Below are positions 17,183-26,434 of a stretch of 64,000 nt of DNA, piece by piece (the first letter of the stretch is position 1; every line of letters begins with the position of its first letter). Location of the stretch: positions 1,426,001-1,490,000 of the forward strand of contig OZ252216.1 in the NCBI GenBank assembly GCA_965248915.1. The letters are read 5' to 3'. Below the pieces are notes generated by a model that saw nothing but the letters and a program-made list of their open reading frames with translations, made no database searches and was not told the origin of the DNA. The stretch comes from CBDFLA01 sp965248915. GTDB taxonomy: Bacteria > Pseudomonadota > Alphaproteobacteria > M2410. The translations under genes and the position numbers were made by a program.

Positions 17183-18145
17183 TCAATTCTCTGGAACCGA
17201 AAAGGTCTTGAATAGTCCAACATCCTTGGCATTCGGAACTTCAGCGACAATACCGTATTCACCCGCTTCCAGGTCGACCTTGAAATAGGCTATTGAACCC
17301 TCGGGCATATCGTGAATACCGCCAACGAAGTGAGCCGGGGCCGGTGTCTGTTGCCCATCCATCGGAAAGAAGTCGACCCACTTGGCTGCCGCTTCGACAT
17401 CGGTCTCCGGCGTAATTCTAAAGAAGTGGGCATCATGGCCTATAAAGTCGTTGTAGAGCCTCTGCTCGACAAACCGAATCTGCACGGCGTTTTCGCCGGC
17501 CGCAAACTCGCCATCAGTAATCCGATACCCCGAATTGGACACTTCAAGTGTTACGGTGGATTCAGGTTCATCCATACCACCTGCCTCCTCTTTAACAGTC
17601 AAAGGAAGTACCATTCCGTGTTCACCAAGATTCGGATTATAGTTGTGTTGGAAGCCGTCCGTTTTGACGTAGCATTCAACAACGTAGTTGCCCGGCTCCA
17701 GATACATTGTCGCCTCTCCAACGACCCCGTCTGATATCATCCCCGGGCCACCAAAATAGACGATCTCACTAATCCAAGCCGGAACAGTAGCGGCAATTTC
17801 AGCTGCTTTCTCAAAATCTCCTTCAAGACTTGCCGTTAATGTCTCTTGAAACGGCTTAACAACTTGATCTGAAACCATCTGTGCCGTCACGCCATCGGGC
17901 AACCGATACACCAACCCAAAGTGGGTCATTCCAGACTGGTTGTTGATTCTAACCGTGGTCCACCCCGAGGCGATTTCACTGGGTCCAACAAAAGACCACC
18001 CGTCAATATCAAGAGACAATACATTGCTTGACGTACTCGAAGACTGTTGTGTCAGGGGCACATCGTCCACTGATCGATCTTCACCACAACCGGCAAAAAA
18101 CAAGATCAAACCAAAGGTCACCACAGACTTTTTCAATTTTGACAT
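17183..18145 (-). CDS. Lipoprotein with two cupredoxin-like domains
   Basis: The 320-residue protein is counted from the ATG at 18145, chosen because GGAGAGGG lies just before it and a lipoprotein signal follows (SKLKKSVV..., lipobox LFFAGC). Two repeats of about 130 residues each show the cupredoxin-like ending PGNYVVECYVK and AGEYGIVAEVP. The first has histidine (MTHFGL), cysteine (VVECYV) and HGM in the order expected for type-1 copper ligands; the second lacks the cysteine. Electron transfer or copper handling in the periplasm is possible. The frame is open further upstream through a repeat, which is not coding. Confidence 0.6.
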   Translation of the reverse strand: MSKLKKSVVTFGLILFFAGCGEDRSVDDVPLTQQSSSTSSNVLSLDIDGWSFVGPSEIASGWTTVRINNQSGMTHFGLVYRLPDGVTAQMVSDQVVKPFQETLTASLEGDFEKAAEIAATVPAWISEIVYFGGPGMISDGVVGEATMYLEPGNYVVECYVKTDGFQHNYNPNLGEHGMVLPLTVKEEAGGMDEPESTVTLEVSNSGYRITDGEFAAGENAVQIRFVEQRLYNDFIGHDAHFFRITPETDVEAAAKWVDFFPMDGQQTPAPAHFVGGIHDMPEGSIAYFKVDLEAGEYGIVAEVPNAKDVGLFKTFSVPEN

Positions 18146-18255
18146 TCCCTCTCCACTTTCTGCCCTCAATACCGCTTGGACAAGTTGTTGAGACCATTGA
18201 CGACTTACGAGGACGCAAGCGTAGTCTATGAGAAATCCTCGAAACCGTCCACAAT

Positions 18256-18344
18256 CGTCACCCCGCGGTTTAACCGCGGGCCCAGTCTTCCCTGAGATCC
18301 TCGCAAAGTTCCTCTGGATCCCGCGATCAAGTCGCGGGATGACA
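18256..18344. repeat. REP-like paired-hairpin intergenic repeat, copy 1
   Basis: There are two perfect stems: CCCGCGGTT / AACCGCGGG (18262-18280) and ATCCCGCGA / TCGCGGGAT (18318-18340). The unit starts with GTCACCCCG and ends with GGGATGAC, so it is itself a mirrored element. A second copy of the same architecture lies at 37170-37256. In the minus frame it reads as the well-known junk peptide VIPRLDRGIQ. Confidence 0.7.
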
Positions 18345-18450
18345 AGCACCATTAGGAACTCACACAAGTTTGAACGAAACCGGCCTTGTCCGTGATCGCC
18401 CATAAAGACTAGTGTCGCCCAAAGTGAACTCGCCAAAGGAGCCCCTTTTG

Positions 18451-19473
18451 ATGGACGCTGTTAAGAACCGCTATGCCCAAGCCGCCCAGGAACGTGAGGA
18501 AGCACTCTGTTGTCCCGTCGACTATGATCCGAAATACCTCAAGATCATTCCGGCAGAAGTCATCGAGCGCGACTATGGCTGCGGCGACCCATCCGCTTAC
18601 GTGCGCGAAGGCGATACGGTTCTCGATCTCGGCGCAGGTGGCGGTAAGATCTGTTTCATCGCCGCTCAAGTGGTTGGGCCCAAAGGGCGCGTTATCGGCG
18701 TCGATATGACCCCTGACATGCTGGCTCTTGCCCGCAAACACCGCCCCACCATTGCGGAACGTTTGGGTTACGACAACATCGAGTTTCGTCACGGACAAAT
18801 CCAAGACTTGAAACTTGATCTTGACGACGCGGAGAGCTTCTTCTCCGACCGTGAAATTCGTTCCGTCGAAGACATGACAGCATATGAGGCATTCGCCGAC
18901 GAACTCCGCCAGCACCGCCCTATGATCGAAGACAACTCCATTGACGTGGTGGTTTCAAACTGTGTGCTCAATCTCGTTCGCGACGATTTGAAAGACACAT
19001 TGTTCAAAGAGATCTACCGCGTGTTGAAGCCGGGCGGGCGCATTGCCGTCTCTGATATTGTCTCTGACGACCCCACACCACAACACATGAAAGACGACCC
19101 CAAACTTTGGAGCGGCTGCATCTCAGGCGCCCTGCAAACACACGAGTTTGTCGAAAAACTCCAAGAGGTCGGATTCAAAGCCGTCGCCCTCGACAAATAC
19201 GACACCACCCCCTGGGAGGTCGTCGAGGACATCGCCTATCGTTCTGTGACGGTTACCGGTATGAAACCGGATCTTGCCGCATCTCATGCAGAAACAACGG
19301 TGCTCTATACTGGCCCCTGGGCTTCCGTCACCGACGATCACGGCAACACGTTCGAGCGCGCCCGCCCTAAGGCCATCGGTGTTGCCGACTACGATATCCT
19401 CGCCTCCGGCGCCTACGGCCCTTCGCTGATTACCGGACAGGAAGAAGAAACATCAGGTGGCGGGTGTTGTTAA
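18451..19473 (+). CDS. Arsenite methyltransferase-like SAM enzyme
   Basis: The 340-residue SAM methyltransferase has VLDLGAGGG and VIGVDMT. All cysteine positions of ArsM enzymes are present: Cys20-Cys21 (ALCCP), Cys44 (DYGCGDP), Cys171 (SNCVLNL) and Cys223 (LWSGCISGA). A charged insertion of about 35 residues (125-160) lies between the SAM core and the third cysteine. The chain ends GGGCC, a likely extra thiol metal site. Such enzymes methylate As(III), giving volatile or organoarsenic products. The ATG at 18451 follows AGGAG by nine bases. No arsR, arsC or other ars gene is near, so the assignment rests on the cysteines; related enzymes of unknown substrate share them. Confidence 0.7.
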   Translation: MDAVKNRYAQAAQEREEALCCPVDYDPKYLKIIPAEVIERDYGCGDPSAYVREGDTVLDLGAGGGKICFIAAQVVGPKGRVIGVDMTPDMLALARKHRPTIAERLGYDNIEFRHGQIQDLKLDLDDAESFFSDREIRSVEDMTAYEAFADELRQHRPMIEDNSIDVVVSNCVLNLVRDDLKDTLFKEIYRVLKPGGRIAVSDIVSDDPTPQHMKDDPKLWSGCISGALQTHEFVEKLQEVGFKAVALDKYDTTPWEVVEDIAYRSVTVTGMKPDLAASHAETTVLYTGPWASVTDDHGNTFERARPKAIGVADYDILASGAYGPSLITGQEEETSGGGCC

Positions 19474-19643
19474 AGCATCGGCGTATGTCTCTATCAACCA
19501 AGACCTGACATAACGTACTGACAGGATTGTCAAATCCGCTCTTCCAAAAAGGTCATACAGCACAGCAGCGTTTGGTGTAGACTGAAAACACCCCCATATG
19601 ACCTGCAGAGGCTTTGCCCCTTTGCGGGAACGGAGGGTTTGCC

Positions 19644-21077
19644 ATGAACAAGGCCATCATCTTAACAACCTCAGCGTTCTCACTGCTAATCAGCACAATT
19701 TCTCACGCCGACATGGGGCCATTTGAGGCAAACACTGACCGGCCCGGTTCCGATTACAAGAAAATGGATCTTCCCTTAGGCAGCGAGAACCAATGTCGCG
19801 ACTACTGCGACTTGGATTCGACATGCAAGGCATACACATTTGTGAAGCCGGGCGTGCAAGCCGAACACGCCATCTGTTACTTGAAGAACTCAGTACCCGA
19901 GGCACAGCGTAATCAATGTTGTACATCAGGTGTCAAACTCCAGATGATTTCGGTTCCAATCGATCAGATTGGTGACTCTGGTGTTGTCATCAAATTCCGA
20001 GAACCGACCGGTGAATGGAAACGCCTTTCAGAAAGTCTTCGCCTCATGGCCATTCACAATCAGGCCTACAACGAATGGCAGGATTTTGGAACCAATGTCC
20101 AAAGAGGTTTCTACGTCAAACAAGTTGGCGGTCCGGTTGTCGCCTCGTTCAACTCCCACATACCTTTCCAACCCGCGAGCACGTTAAAACTTGCTCCCTT
20201 CTATGCAGCGATTGACCTTGTCGATCGAAAAGTTTGGAAGTCGATGGACAAAGAAGCCGTTAGTTGGGTTGGAATCAAGGGGAAGATCAAAGCCGAACAC
20301 GACCAGGATTGCGAAACAAACACAGATGGCAAAGACAGGGTCTGGCGCAGTGCCAAACTCAAGGACGCCATGCCGACCATGATGTACAACTCCGACAACC
20401 CCATTCACGAGGCTTTGCTTCGCAAGATGGACATCGACACCCTCAATGACATCATCAAGAATGCCGGCTTGATCAATACGGTTCAGTATTATGGATGCAA
20501 ATATGATCCACAGCAAAAAAACTGGGCAGATAATCGATCAACCCTTGAAGATCTTGGCCTTCTCTATGAAGGGGTTATAAGCGGTACACTCCTGAACAAG
20601 CAGAAATCCCGCGATTTCTTTGTCGCCAATCTCATCACTTTATCCTCCGGATCGACTTACAAGAGTACAATTCGAGATCAAGAATGGGAATACAACAACG
20701 AAGTGTTCCGAAGGATGGTGGCACGAGAAGCAAAATGGCTGGGCAAAGATAAGAAGGTCGTTGATGCATTTATGAAGCGTGTCATCTGGCGGTCGAAGGC
20801 CGGTGGCGGGAGTCCCAACAAACCTTACAGCTATTCGGAGAGCGTCATGGGGATGTTCAGTGTACCTCACCGATTGCCTGGTGGCAGCATTGAACCCAAG
20901 CACTACGTTGGCGGCATCTTCACAGAGCAAATCGGAACGCCCAGCAACTGCTACCAAAAGGACTGTTCAGACAAAATGAACCCAGAGAGGAAGGTACAAG
21001 ACCGTCTAATTCAGGAAGAGCTATTCACCTACGCGGTCTATTGGGCACTCAAGACCTGGCCAAACACCGTGCCGTGA
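19644..21077 (+). CDS. Secreted PAN/Apple domain plus beta-lactamase-like serine hydrolase
   Basis: The 477-residue product starts from the ATG at 19644 (GGAGG upstream). Signal peptide residues 1-22 end SHA. A PAN/Apple-like domain follows (about 25-100, cysteines in QCRDYC, STCKAYTFVKPG, ICYLKN, QCC). The C-terminal part resembles class A beta-lactamases and transpeptidases: Ser179-x-x-Lys182 (ASTLK), Ser250-Asp251-Asn252 (NSDN), Lys385-Ala386-Gly387 (SKAGG) in order, and an STLEDLGLLYEGVISG helix typical of the class A fold. A periplasmic cell-wall or beta-lactam hydrolase is likely. The PAN domain may bind glycan or protein. Typical class A enzymes are about 290 residues and lack PAN. Confidence 0.75.
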   Translation: MNKAIILTTSAFSLLISTISHADMGPFEANTDRPGSDYKKMDLPLGSENQCRDYCDLDSTCKAYTFVKPGVQAEHAICYLKNSVPEAQRNQCCTSGVKLQMISVPIDQIGDSGVVIKFREPTGEWKRLSESLRLMAIHNQAYNEWQDFGTNVQRGFYVKQVGGPVVASFNSHIPFQPASTLKLAPFYAAIDLVDRKVWKSMDKEAVSWVGIKGKIKAEHDQDCETNTDGKDRVWRSAKLKDAMPTMMYNSDNPIHEALLRKMDIDTLNDIIKNAGLINTVQYYGCKYDPQQKNWADNRSTLEDLGLLYEGVISGTLLNKQKSRDFFVANLITLSSGSTYKSTIRDQEWEYNNEVFRRMVAREAKWLGKDKKVVDAFMKRVIWRSKAGGGSPNKPYSYSESVMGMFSVPHRLPGGSIEPKHYVGGIFTEQIGTPSNCYQKDCSDKMNPERKVQDRLIQEELFTYAVYWALKTWPNTVP

Positions 21078-21220
21078 CGGCTTGATTGTCAGGACAGAAT
21101 AAGAACGGCGGGCTCCACAACTAGCTCATGTTCGCCAGAACAAGACACCGATGAGTTTGGTTCAAGGGTACATATTCTGCCTTAGAACCAACTCAATCGA
21201 AACGTCGCAAATTTCCTGGT

Positions 21221-21691
21221 TTAGGAAGTCGGAGACAAGCCCTCCACGACTTTGACTTGTTCATCAACGTATGTAGAAAAATCATCGTTGAATTCACGGC
21301 GAGCCGTCGCCCAGTAATCTGAAAAATAGTCAGTACCCGCGAACATTCTAATGATCAGCATGTAGGACTGTACGATTCCATCATCAAGCAGTCTCTGTCC
21401 CGACAAATGGAATTGCAATTCATATAGGCGGAATAACGACTGATAAAAAGCGTATCGCCGAGCCGCATCAATGTTCTCGATGTTTCGGATCTCGGTCCAG
21501 ATCTTTGCGAGTTCATCATTGGCCGCAATCTCAAGGATCGCCTCCCTGGAGGCTAAGTATAGATCCTTGGTTGTTTCCGCGCGAGCAACTCTGGTGTTCT
21601 GACGAATCTGCAAAGCAAGGTAGATCAGTGAGAAGATGACACCGACAGCACCGACAATTTCGGCGATAGTAGAAATGGCTTCCCAGTCCAT
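21221..21691 (-). CDS. Membrane-anchored protein of unknown function
   Basis: The 156-residue protein is counted from the ATG at 21691, supported by AGGAGG nine bases upstream. An N-terminal membrane segment (WEAISTIAEIVGAVGVIFSLIYLALQI) runs into RQNTRVARAET and a helical soluble domain of about 110 residues. Proteins with this start and length are common uncharacterised single-pass proteins in marine proteobacteria. No catalytic motif seen. Monocistronic. Confidence 0.7.
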   Translation of the reverse strand: MDWEAISTIAEIVGAVGVIFSLIYLALQIRQNTRVARAETTKDLYLASREAILEIAANDELAKIWTEIRNIENIDAARRYAFYQSLFRLYELQFHLSGQRLLDDGIVQSYMLIIRMFAGTDYFSDYWATARREFNDDFSTYVDEQVKVVEGLSPTS

Positions 21692-21863
21692 GACAATAAC
21701 CTCCTGGCTGCGGCCCGAAGGTTGTCCGGTGATGGCCATCTAGCAAGGCCAAGAGATCGCCGACCAAACAATATCGCACGAAAACACCGATTGTACGATG
21801 ATCATTTTTCTAGAAGGCATTGAAATACGTGCCCGCAAATAGATCAATGCCCTGACTACCCAA

Positions 21864-22361
21864 TCACGAATTGGATTCAAATGCCATGGTGTCACAAATC
21901 TCGTCGTGGAGCTCCATCTCACCCATCTGAAAATCAATTCCAAGGGAATGCAAACTTCTTTGCCAAAATCCAAGAGCAGGTTCGTTTGTCTTTAGAACGG
22001 CGAGCCAGTATCGACCAGGATATGTTTCAAACAGGATCCTTAAGATCTTCGTCCCAATTCCCCTTCTTCGGTGACCCCGCAACACAAAGGCATCTTGAAT
22101 GACAAAGTCAATGTTCGGGTTCTGCGCCTCTGAGCCCAATATGAAACCGATAGTCTTGCGACCCAACATGATCTTAAATGCCTGCTGTTCATCTCGCTCA
22201 AAGTAAGTCGATATGACAGAGGTGTCGAATTCACCAGTTGCGCTAGGATCTAGATCCCCCGAAAATTCAGACAGATCATGAAGATAGTACCCATAGAGAT
22301 GCTCAATGAGCGTTTGATCATTTTCTGTTGCGCGCACCAAATCGACGGGTTGGATTTCCAT
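21864..22361 (-). CDS. GNAT-family N-acetyltransferase
   Basis: The 165-residue protein has the acetyl-CoA binding motif A RGHRRRGIGTKIL near residue 96 and the following strand with NEPALGFWQRSL. The N-terminal half (RATENDQTLIEHLYGYYLHDLSEF) is typical of a GNAT group that often acts on small molecules or proteins. The substrate is unknown. It stands alone between two genes on the same strand with gaps of about 100-170 bases. Confidence 0.85.
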   Translation of the reverse strand: MEIQPVDLVRATENDQTLIEHLYGYYLHDLSEFSGDLDPSATGEFDTSVISTYFERDEQQAFKIMLGRKTIGFILGSEAQNPNIDFVIQDAFVLRGHRRRGIGTKILRILFETYPGRYWLAVLKTNEPALGFWQRSLHSLGIDFQMGEMELHDEICDTMAFESNS

Positions 22362-22455
22362 GCCACTCGCTCACAAACACAACTTTGAGAAAAAGAGATC
22401 ACCTCTTAGACAATTCGCAAGGAGAGGTCAAATGAGCTGCACCGAGCATACGCTC

Positions 22456-23841
22456 CTAAAACTCTGCCGCAACAACCCCATCCAAATTGAGATCGCGTTC
22501 TTTCTTGATGCCCTCAGCAAGTAAGAAAGCAAGCTCCAATGCTTGGCTTGCATTCAGACGTGGATCGCAATGGGTATGGTAACGCGATGAGAGGTCTTCC
22601 TCTGAGATCGCTTGCGCACCCCCGAGGCACTCCGTCACATCTTGCCCGGTCATCTCAAAGTGCACACCGCCCGCATAGGTTCCTTCCGCCTGGTGAATGG
22701 CGAAGAAGTCCTGAACCTCGCTCAAGATCCGGTCGAAGGGCCGTGTCTTGAACCCAGTAGAAGCTTTGACTGTGTTGCCATGCATAGGATCGCATGACCA
22801 CACAACCTGCCGGCCCTCTGATTTCACCTTGTTCACCAACTTCGGCAGGTGACCACCAATCTGATCGGCGCCAAACCGGGCAATCAGCGTTAATCGTCCC
22901 GGCTCATTTGCCGGATTGAGAACGTCGCAAAGACGGATGAGGTCGTCACCTTCAAGACTTGGACCGCATTTCAACCCAATAGGGTTTTTGACTCCGCGCA
23001 GAAACTCCACATGAGCACTGTCCAATTGGCGGGTCCGATCACCTATCCAAAGTAAATGGGCCGACGTGTCGTACCACTCACCACTGGTGGAATCGATCCG
23101 GGTCATCGCTTCTTCGTATCCAAGCAGCAACGCTTCATGGCTCGTGTAAAAATCCGTTTGGTGCAAACGCGGCGCTGACTCAGACGTGATGCCACAAGCC
23201 TTCATAAAATTGAGCGCGTCCGATATCCGTTCAGCCAACTCTTGATACCGCTCGCTCTGATCTGAATTGGCAACAAAGCCTAACGTCCATTTGTGAACGT
23301 TTGTGAGGTCAGCAAAACCACCTTGCGCAAAGGCCCGTAACAGGTTGAGGGTTGAGGCCGCCTGTCCATAGGCTTGGATCAAACGCTCTGGTTCTGGTTC
23401 GCGCGACGTCGCATTAAATTCAATGCCATTGACGATGTCACCACGATAGCTCGGCAGTTCAACATCACCCTGCTTCTCAGTGCCGGAAGAACGCGGCTTG
23501 GCAAACTGACCAGCGATCCGACCTACTTTGACGACCGGGACAGAACCCGCGAACGTGAGCACTACCGCCATCTGAAGCAGCACCCGGAACGTATCTCGAA
23601 TGTTGTTGGGGTGAAATTCGGCAAAGCTCTCGGCGCAATCGCCGCCCTGCAATAGGAACGCATTGCCGCTCGCAACTTCCGCCAATTGTGCACGCAACTG
23701 ACGAGCCTCACCGGCAAAAACCAAAGGCGGAAAGGAGCTCAGCCGTGCCTCCGCGTCGGCCAGGGCCTTCTTGTCTTTATAGTCCGGCACCTGCAAAACC
23801 GGTTGATTTCGCCAGGTCTCCGGCGACCATTTCTTACTCAT
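22456..23841 (-). CDS. Class II 3-deoxy-7-phosphoheptulonate synthase (DAHP synthase)
   Basis: This is the first enzyme of the shikimate pathway, joining phosphoenolpyruvate and erythrose 4-phosphate. The 461-residue plant/actinobacterial-type sequence has LLQGGDCAESF, VVKVGRIAGQFAKPRS, the KCGPSLEGDDLI region, VVWSCDPMHGNT and EMTGQDVTECLGG, all conserved class II blocks. No N-terminal regulatory extension like that of Mycobacterium is seen beyond KKWSPETWRNQP. It lies upstream of nothing obvious from the same pathway; the next gene upstream on this strand is gor. Confidence 0.96.
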   Translation of the reverse strand: MSKKWSPETWRNQPVLQVPDYKDKKALADAEARLSSFPPLVFAGEARQLRAQLAEVASGNAFLLQGGDCAESFAEFHPNNIRDTFRVLLQMAVVLTFAGSVPVVKVGRIAGQFAKPRSSGTEKQGDVELPSYRGDIVNGIEFNATSREPEPERLIQAYGQAASTLNLLRAFAQGGFADLTNVHKWTLGFVANSDQSERYQELAERISDALNFMKACGITSESAPRLHQTDFYTSHEALLLGYEEAMTRIDSTSGEWYDTSAHLLWIGDRTRQLDSAHVEFLRGVKNPIGLKCGPSLEGDDLIRLCDVLNPANEPGRLTLIARFGADQIGGHLPKLVNKVKSEGRQVVWSCDPMHGNTVKASTGFKTRPFDRILSEVQDFFAIHQAEGTYAGGVHFEMTGQDVTECLGGAQAISEEDLSSRYHTHCDPRLNASQALELAFLLAEGIKKERDLNLDGVVAAEF

Positions 23842-23929
23842 TGGCCCTTGTCCTCAACTCAATATTGCGCACAAACCGCAGTATATAGAGGAAAGGTATC
23901 ACAAACGCTAGCATGACAAAAACACGCAG

Positions 23930-25300
23930 TTAACCAGCCGGTTGCCACTTCTGGCTCATGGTCACGAGCTCTTCTGATGCGGTCGGGTGGACCGCCATGG
24001 TCGCATCGAAATCTGCCTTGGTCGCCCCCATCCGGACCGCGATACCCAGACACTGGATCATCTCACCTGAGTCAGGACCCAGCAGATGAACCCCCAAGAC
24101 CTTGTCGGTCTTCGGGTCGACGATGATCTTCATCATTGTCGTTTCATCTTTGCCGGAGAGCGTGTTCTTCATCGGTCGGAAGGAAGACTTGTAGATATCA
24201 ACATCTCCGTGCGCCATTCGAGCATCTGCCTCGCTCAGGCCAATTGTGCCCATCTCAGGCTGGCTGAACACCGCCGTCGGAATATAGGCATGGTCAACCG
24301 GCGTAGGGTTATTGTTGAAGACCGTCTCCACGAATGCCGCGCCTTCCCGGATCGCCACCGGCGTCAGGCTCACACGATCCGTCACGTCACCAACCGCATA
24401 AATGGAATCAACTGATGTCTTTGAGTATTCATCCACTTCCACCGCGCCGTTCGGTCGTGTCTGAACGCCTGCTTCCTGCAACCCAAGATCATTGGTGTTG
24501 GGCACACGGCCGATTGCCGTCATCACCAACCCAACGTCAAGATCCTCACCCGTTGTCAGCGCAACGTGACATCCGCTGCCCGTCTTCTCAATAGTGGTGA
24601 GGTTCGTATTGGTGAGAACACGGATCCCTTGTTTTTCCATCTCAGCATGAAGACCAACCCGCAGATCATCATCGAACCCGCGCATGATCTCTTCACGGCG
24701 ATAGATCAAGGTTGTGTCAACGCCGAGCCCATTGAAGATGCCAGCGAATTCAACGGCGATATACCCACCACCTACAATCAAGATACTCTCCGGCAATTTC
24801 TGAAGATGAAACACCTCGTTTGATGTGATGGCATGTTCAATGCCTTCAATCGAGTTATCCCGGTTTGGCCAACCGCCCGTCGCAACAAGGATGTGCTTGG
24901 CCGTGATGTCGCGATTTTCTTGAACCAAATGAACGGTGTGAGGTCCTTTGATCACCGCCCGACAGTCCTTGATCTCGACCCCGGCATTCTCGAGCCCTTG
25001 GATGTAAATGTTGTTCAGACGGTCGATCTCGCGGTCCTTGTTCTCAATCAATGTTGACCACTCGAATGAACTGTCCCCAACCGACCACCCAAAGCCTGCA
25101 GATTCGCGAAACCCTCCAGCAAACCGGCTCGCATAGACCATGATCTTTTTCGGCACGCACCCTCGGATGACACAAGTGCCCCCCACCCTGTGCTCCTCGG
25201 CCACAGCCACCCGGGCACCAAGATTGGCCGCCAATCGGCTGGCGCGAACACCGCCAGAGCCTGCCCCAATAGTGAAGAGATCGTAGTCAAATTCGCTCAT
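23930..25300 (-). CDS. gor: Glutathione-disulfide reductase
   Basis: This flavoprotein reduces glutathione disulfide with NADPH. The 456-residue product has the FAD-binding GAGSGGVRASRLAA, the redox pair GGTCVIRGCVPKK, NAD(P)-binding GGGYIAVEF, the second FAD motif IYAVGDVTDRVSLTPVA, and the C-terminal active-site HPTASEE. The arginine in YRREE in the cofactor loop agrees with NADPH use. Two in-frame ATG codons exist (25321 and 25300). I took 25300 because the conserved start MSEFDYDLF follows it; the GAGG at the first ATG could serve as its ribosome site. Confidence 0.93.
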   Translation of the reverse strand: MSEFDYDLFTIGAGSGGVRASRLAANLGARVAVAEEHRVGGTCVIRGCVPKKIMVYASRFAGGFRESAGFGWSVGDSSFEWSTLIENKDREIDRLNNIYIQGLENAGVEIKDCRAVIKGPHTVHLVQENRDITAKHILVATGGWPNRDNSIEGIEHAITSNEVFHLQKLPESILIVGGGYIAVEFAGIFNGLGVDTTLIYRREEIMRGFDDDLRVGLHAEMEKQGIRVLTNTNLTTIEKTGSGCHVALTTGEDLDVGLVMTAIGRVPNTNDLGLQEAGVQTRPNGAVEVDEYSKTSVDSIYAVGDVTDRVSLTPVAIREGAAFVETVFNNNPTPVDHAYIPTAVFSQPEMGTIGLSEADARMAHGDVDIYKSSFRPMKNTLSGKDETTMMKIIVDPKTDKVLGVHLLGPDSGEMIQCLGIAVRMGATKADFDATMAVHPTASEELVTMSQKWQPAG

Positions 25301-25473
25301 GGGCTTGGTTCCCGTCCTCATTTTTCACAATTCCCGACATAAAGGCGCCGGAAAGGTCTACTATATAATCTCCTCACTTAAGCGATGAGGCGTGACCATG
25401 CAACAAGCCTCACGCATATGTCAGCCGTCGAGATGAGGAATTCCCACAAGACGGGGATCTGGGAGCAAGGACG

Positions 25474-26250
25474 ATGTACTTCACGGGGTTCAATTACGCG
25501 GATTGGAAGTCACACTTTGAGGCGGCTGCGCGCGAATCTGATGCAAGGCCTGTGATCTTTGATGAACGACCCCTCACTGCTACCGAGCGGGATCTCGTCC
25601 AAAAGTGCATCGCTCAATATCAACTCGGTAAAAGCTCTGACGGCGCTCATCTCATTGGACGCATGAGTCGCTATGGTTTTGCACAAGGTGACCCGGACAT
25701 CGCCTCAGATGCCGTCCTCTTCGTGCAGGAAGAGCAGCGTCACGCCCAAATGTTATCTGCCTTCATGCAGCATCATGATATGGCGCCGATCAAACACCAT
25801 TGGGTGGACACTTGCTTCCGTCTCATTCGTCGTATGGGCAACGTGGAGCTCATGTTGGCAACATTGATGACCGCAGAAGTCATTTCAACGCACTTCTACA
25901 AATGCCTTGGGCACGCGACCCGCTCTCGCATGCTCAAACGCATGTGCAACACATTGCTGACAGAAGAGACAGCCCATCTCTACTTCCTAAGACAGATAAT
26001 TTCTGAAATTCGCAAAGACCGAACAGGCCTCCATGCCAAATTGACGGAAGGTTTCGAGCGGGTACTTTTCTTCGGCGCTCTCATCGCCGTGTGGCTCAAC
26101 CATGCGCCAGTCTATCGTCGCGCTGGCACAGGGTGGAGCACGTTCTGGAAAATATACTGGCGCAGATGGCATGAGATCTATCAGGCCGATCCTTCTTGGG
26201 CTGATGAAGATTTCGAGCTTTGGCAGGAGACCTTTACACCGAACAGATAG
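25474..26250 (+). CDS. Ferritin-like diiron protein of unknown function
   Basis: The 258-residue, mostly helical protein has the metal pattern of diiron carboxylate four-helix bundles: E87-x-x-H90 (EEQRHA), E135 (TAEVISTH) and E165-x-x-H168 (EETAHL). A further acidic first ligand may be in the 50-60 region. This could be an oxygenase, an oxidase or a peroxide-consuming protein. The C-terminal part has an amphipathic WFWKIYWRRWHE-like stretch. Ribosome site GGGAGCAAGGACG precedes the ATG. It is a single gene, divergent from gor, which might hint at a redox-stress role (inference). Confidence 0.7.
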   Translation: MYFTGFNYADWKSHFEAAARESDARPVIFDERPLTATERDLVQKCIAQYQLGKSSDGAHLIGRMSRYGFAQGDPDIASDAVLFVQEEQRHAQMLSAFMQHHDMAPIKHHWVDTCFRLIRRMGNVELMLATLMTAEVISTHFYKCLGHATRSRMLKRMCNTLLTEETAHLYFLRQIISEIRKDRTGLHAKLTEGFERVLFFGALIAVWLNHAPVYRRAGTGWSTFWKIYWRRWHEIYQADPSWADEDFELWQETFTPNR

Positions 26251-26434
26251 AAAAAAATGAAAATGATGTACATTGTACTGAATAATTGACAGGAAATGGG
26301 TACACTCACCAGATTAAGACGTATATACTCCTTCAACGAGACCGTGAATGACCTTTCTTCGAGAACTTCCAAAGTATGCAGACTATTCTTGAGCATGCGT
26401 CCTAAGGAAACGACTTTCACAAAGGAGATTCCGC

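Noticed and set aside
18146..18436. N-terminal extension of the cupredoxin-like lipoprotein.
   Set aside because: It runs through the paired-hairpin repeat, giving the junk peptide VIPRLDRGIQ, and the ATG at 18145 has a good ribosome site and lipoprotein signal.
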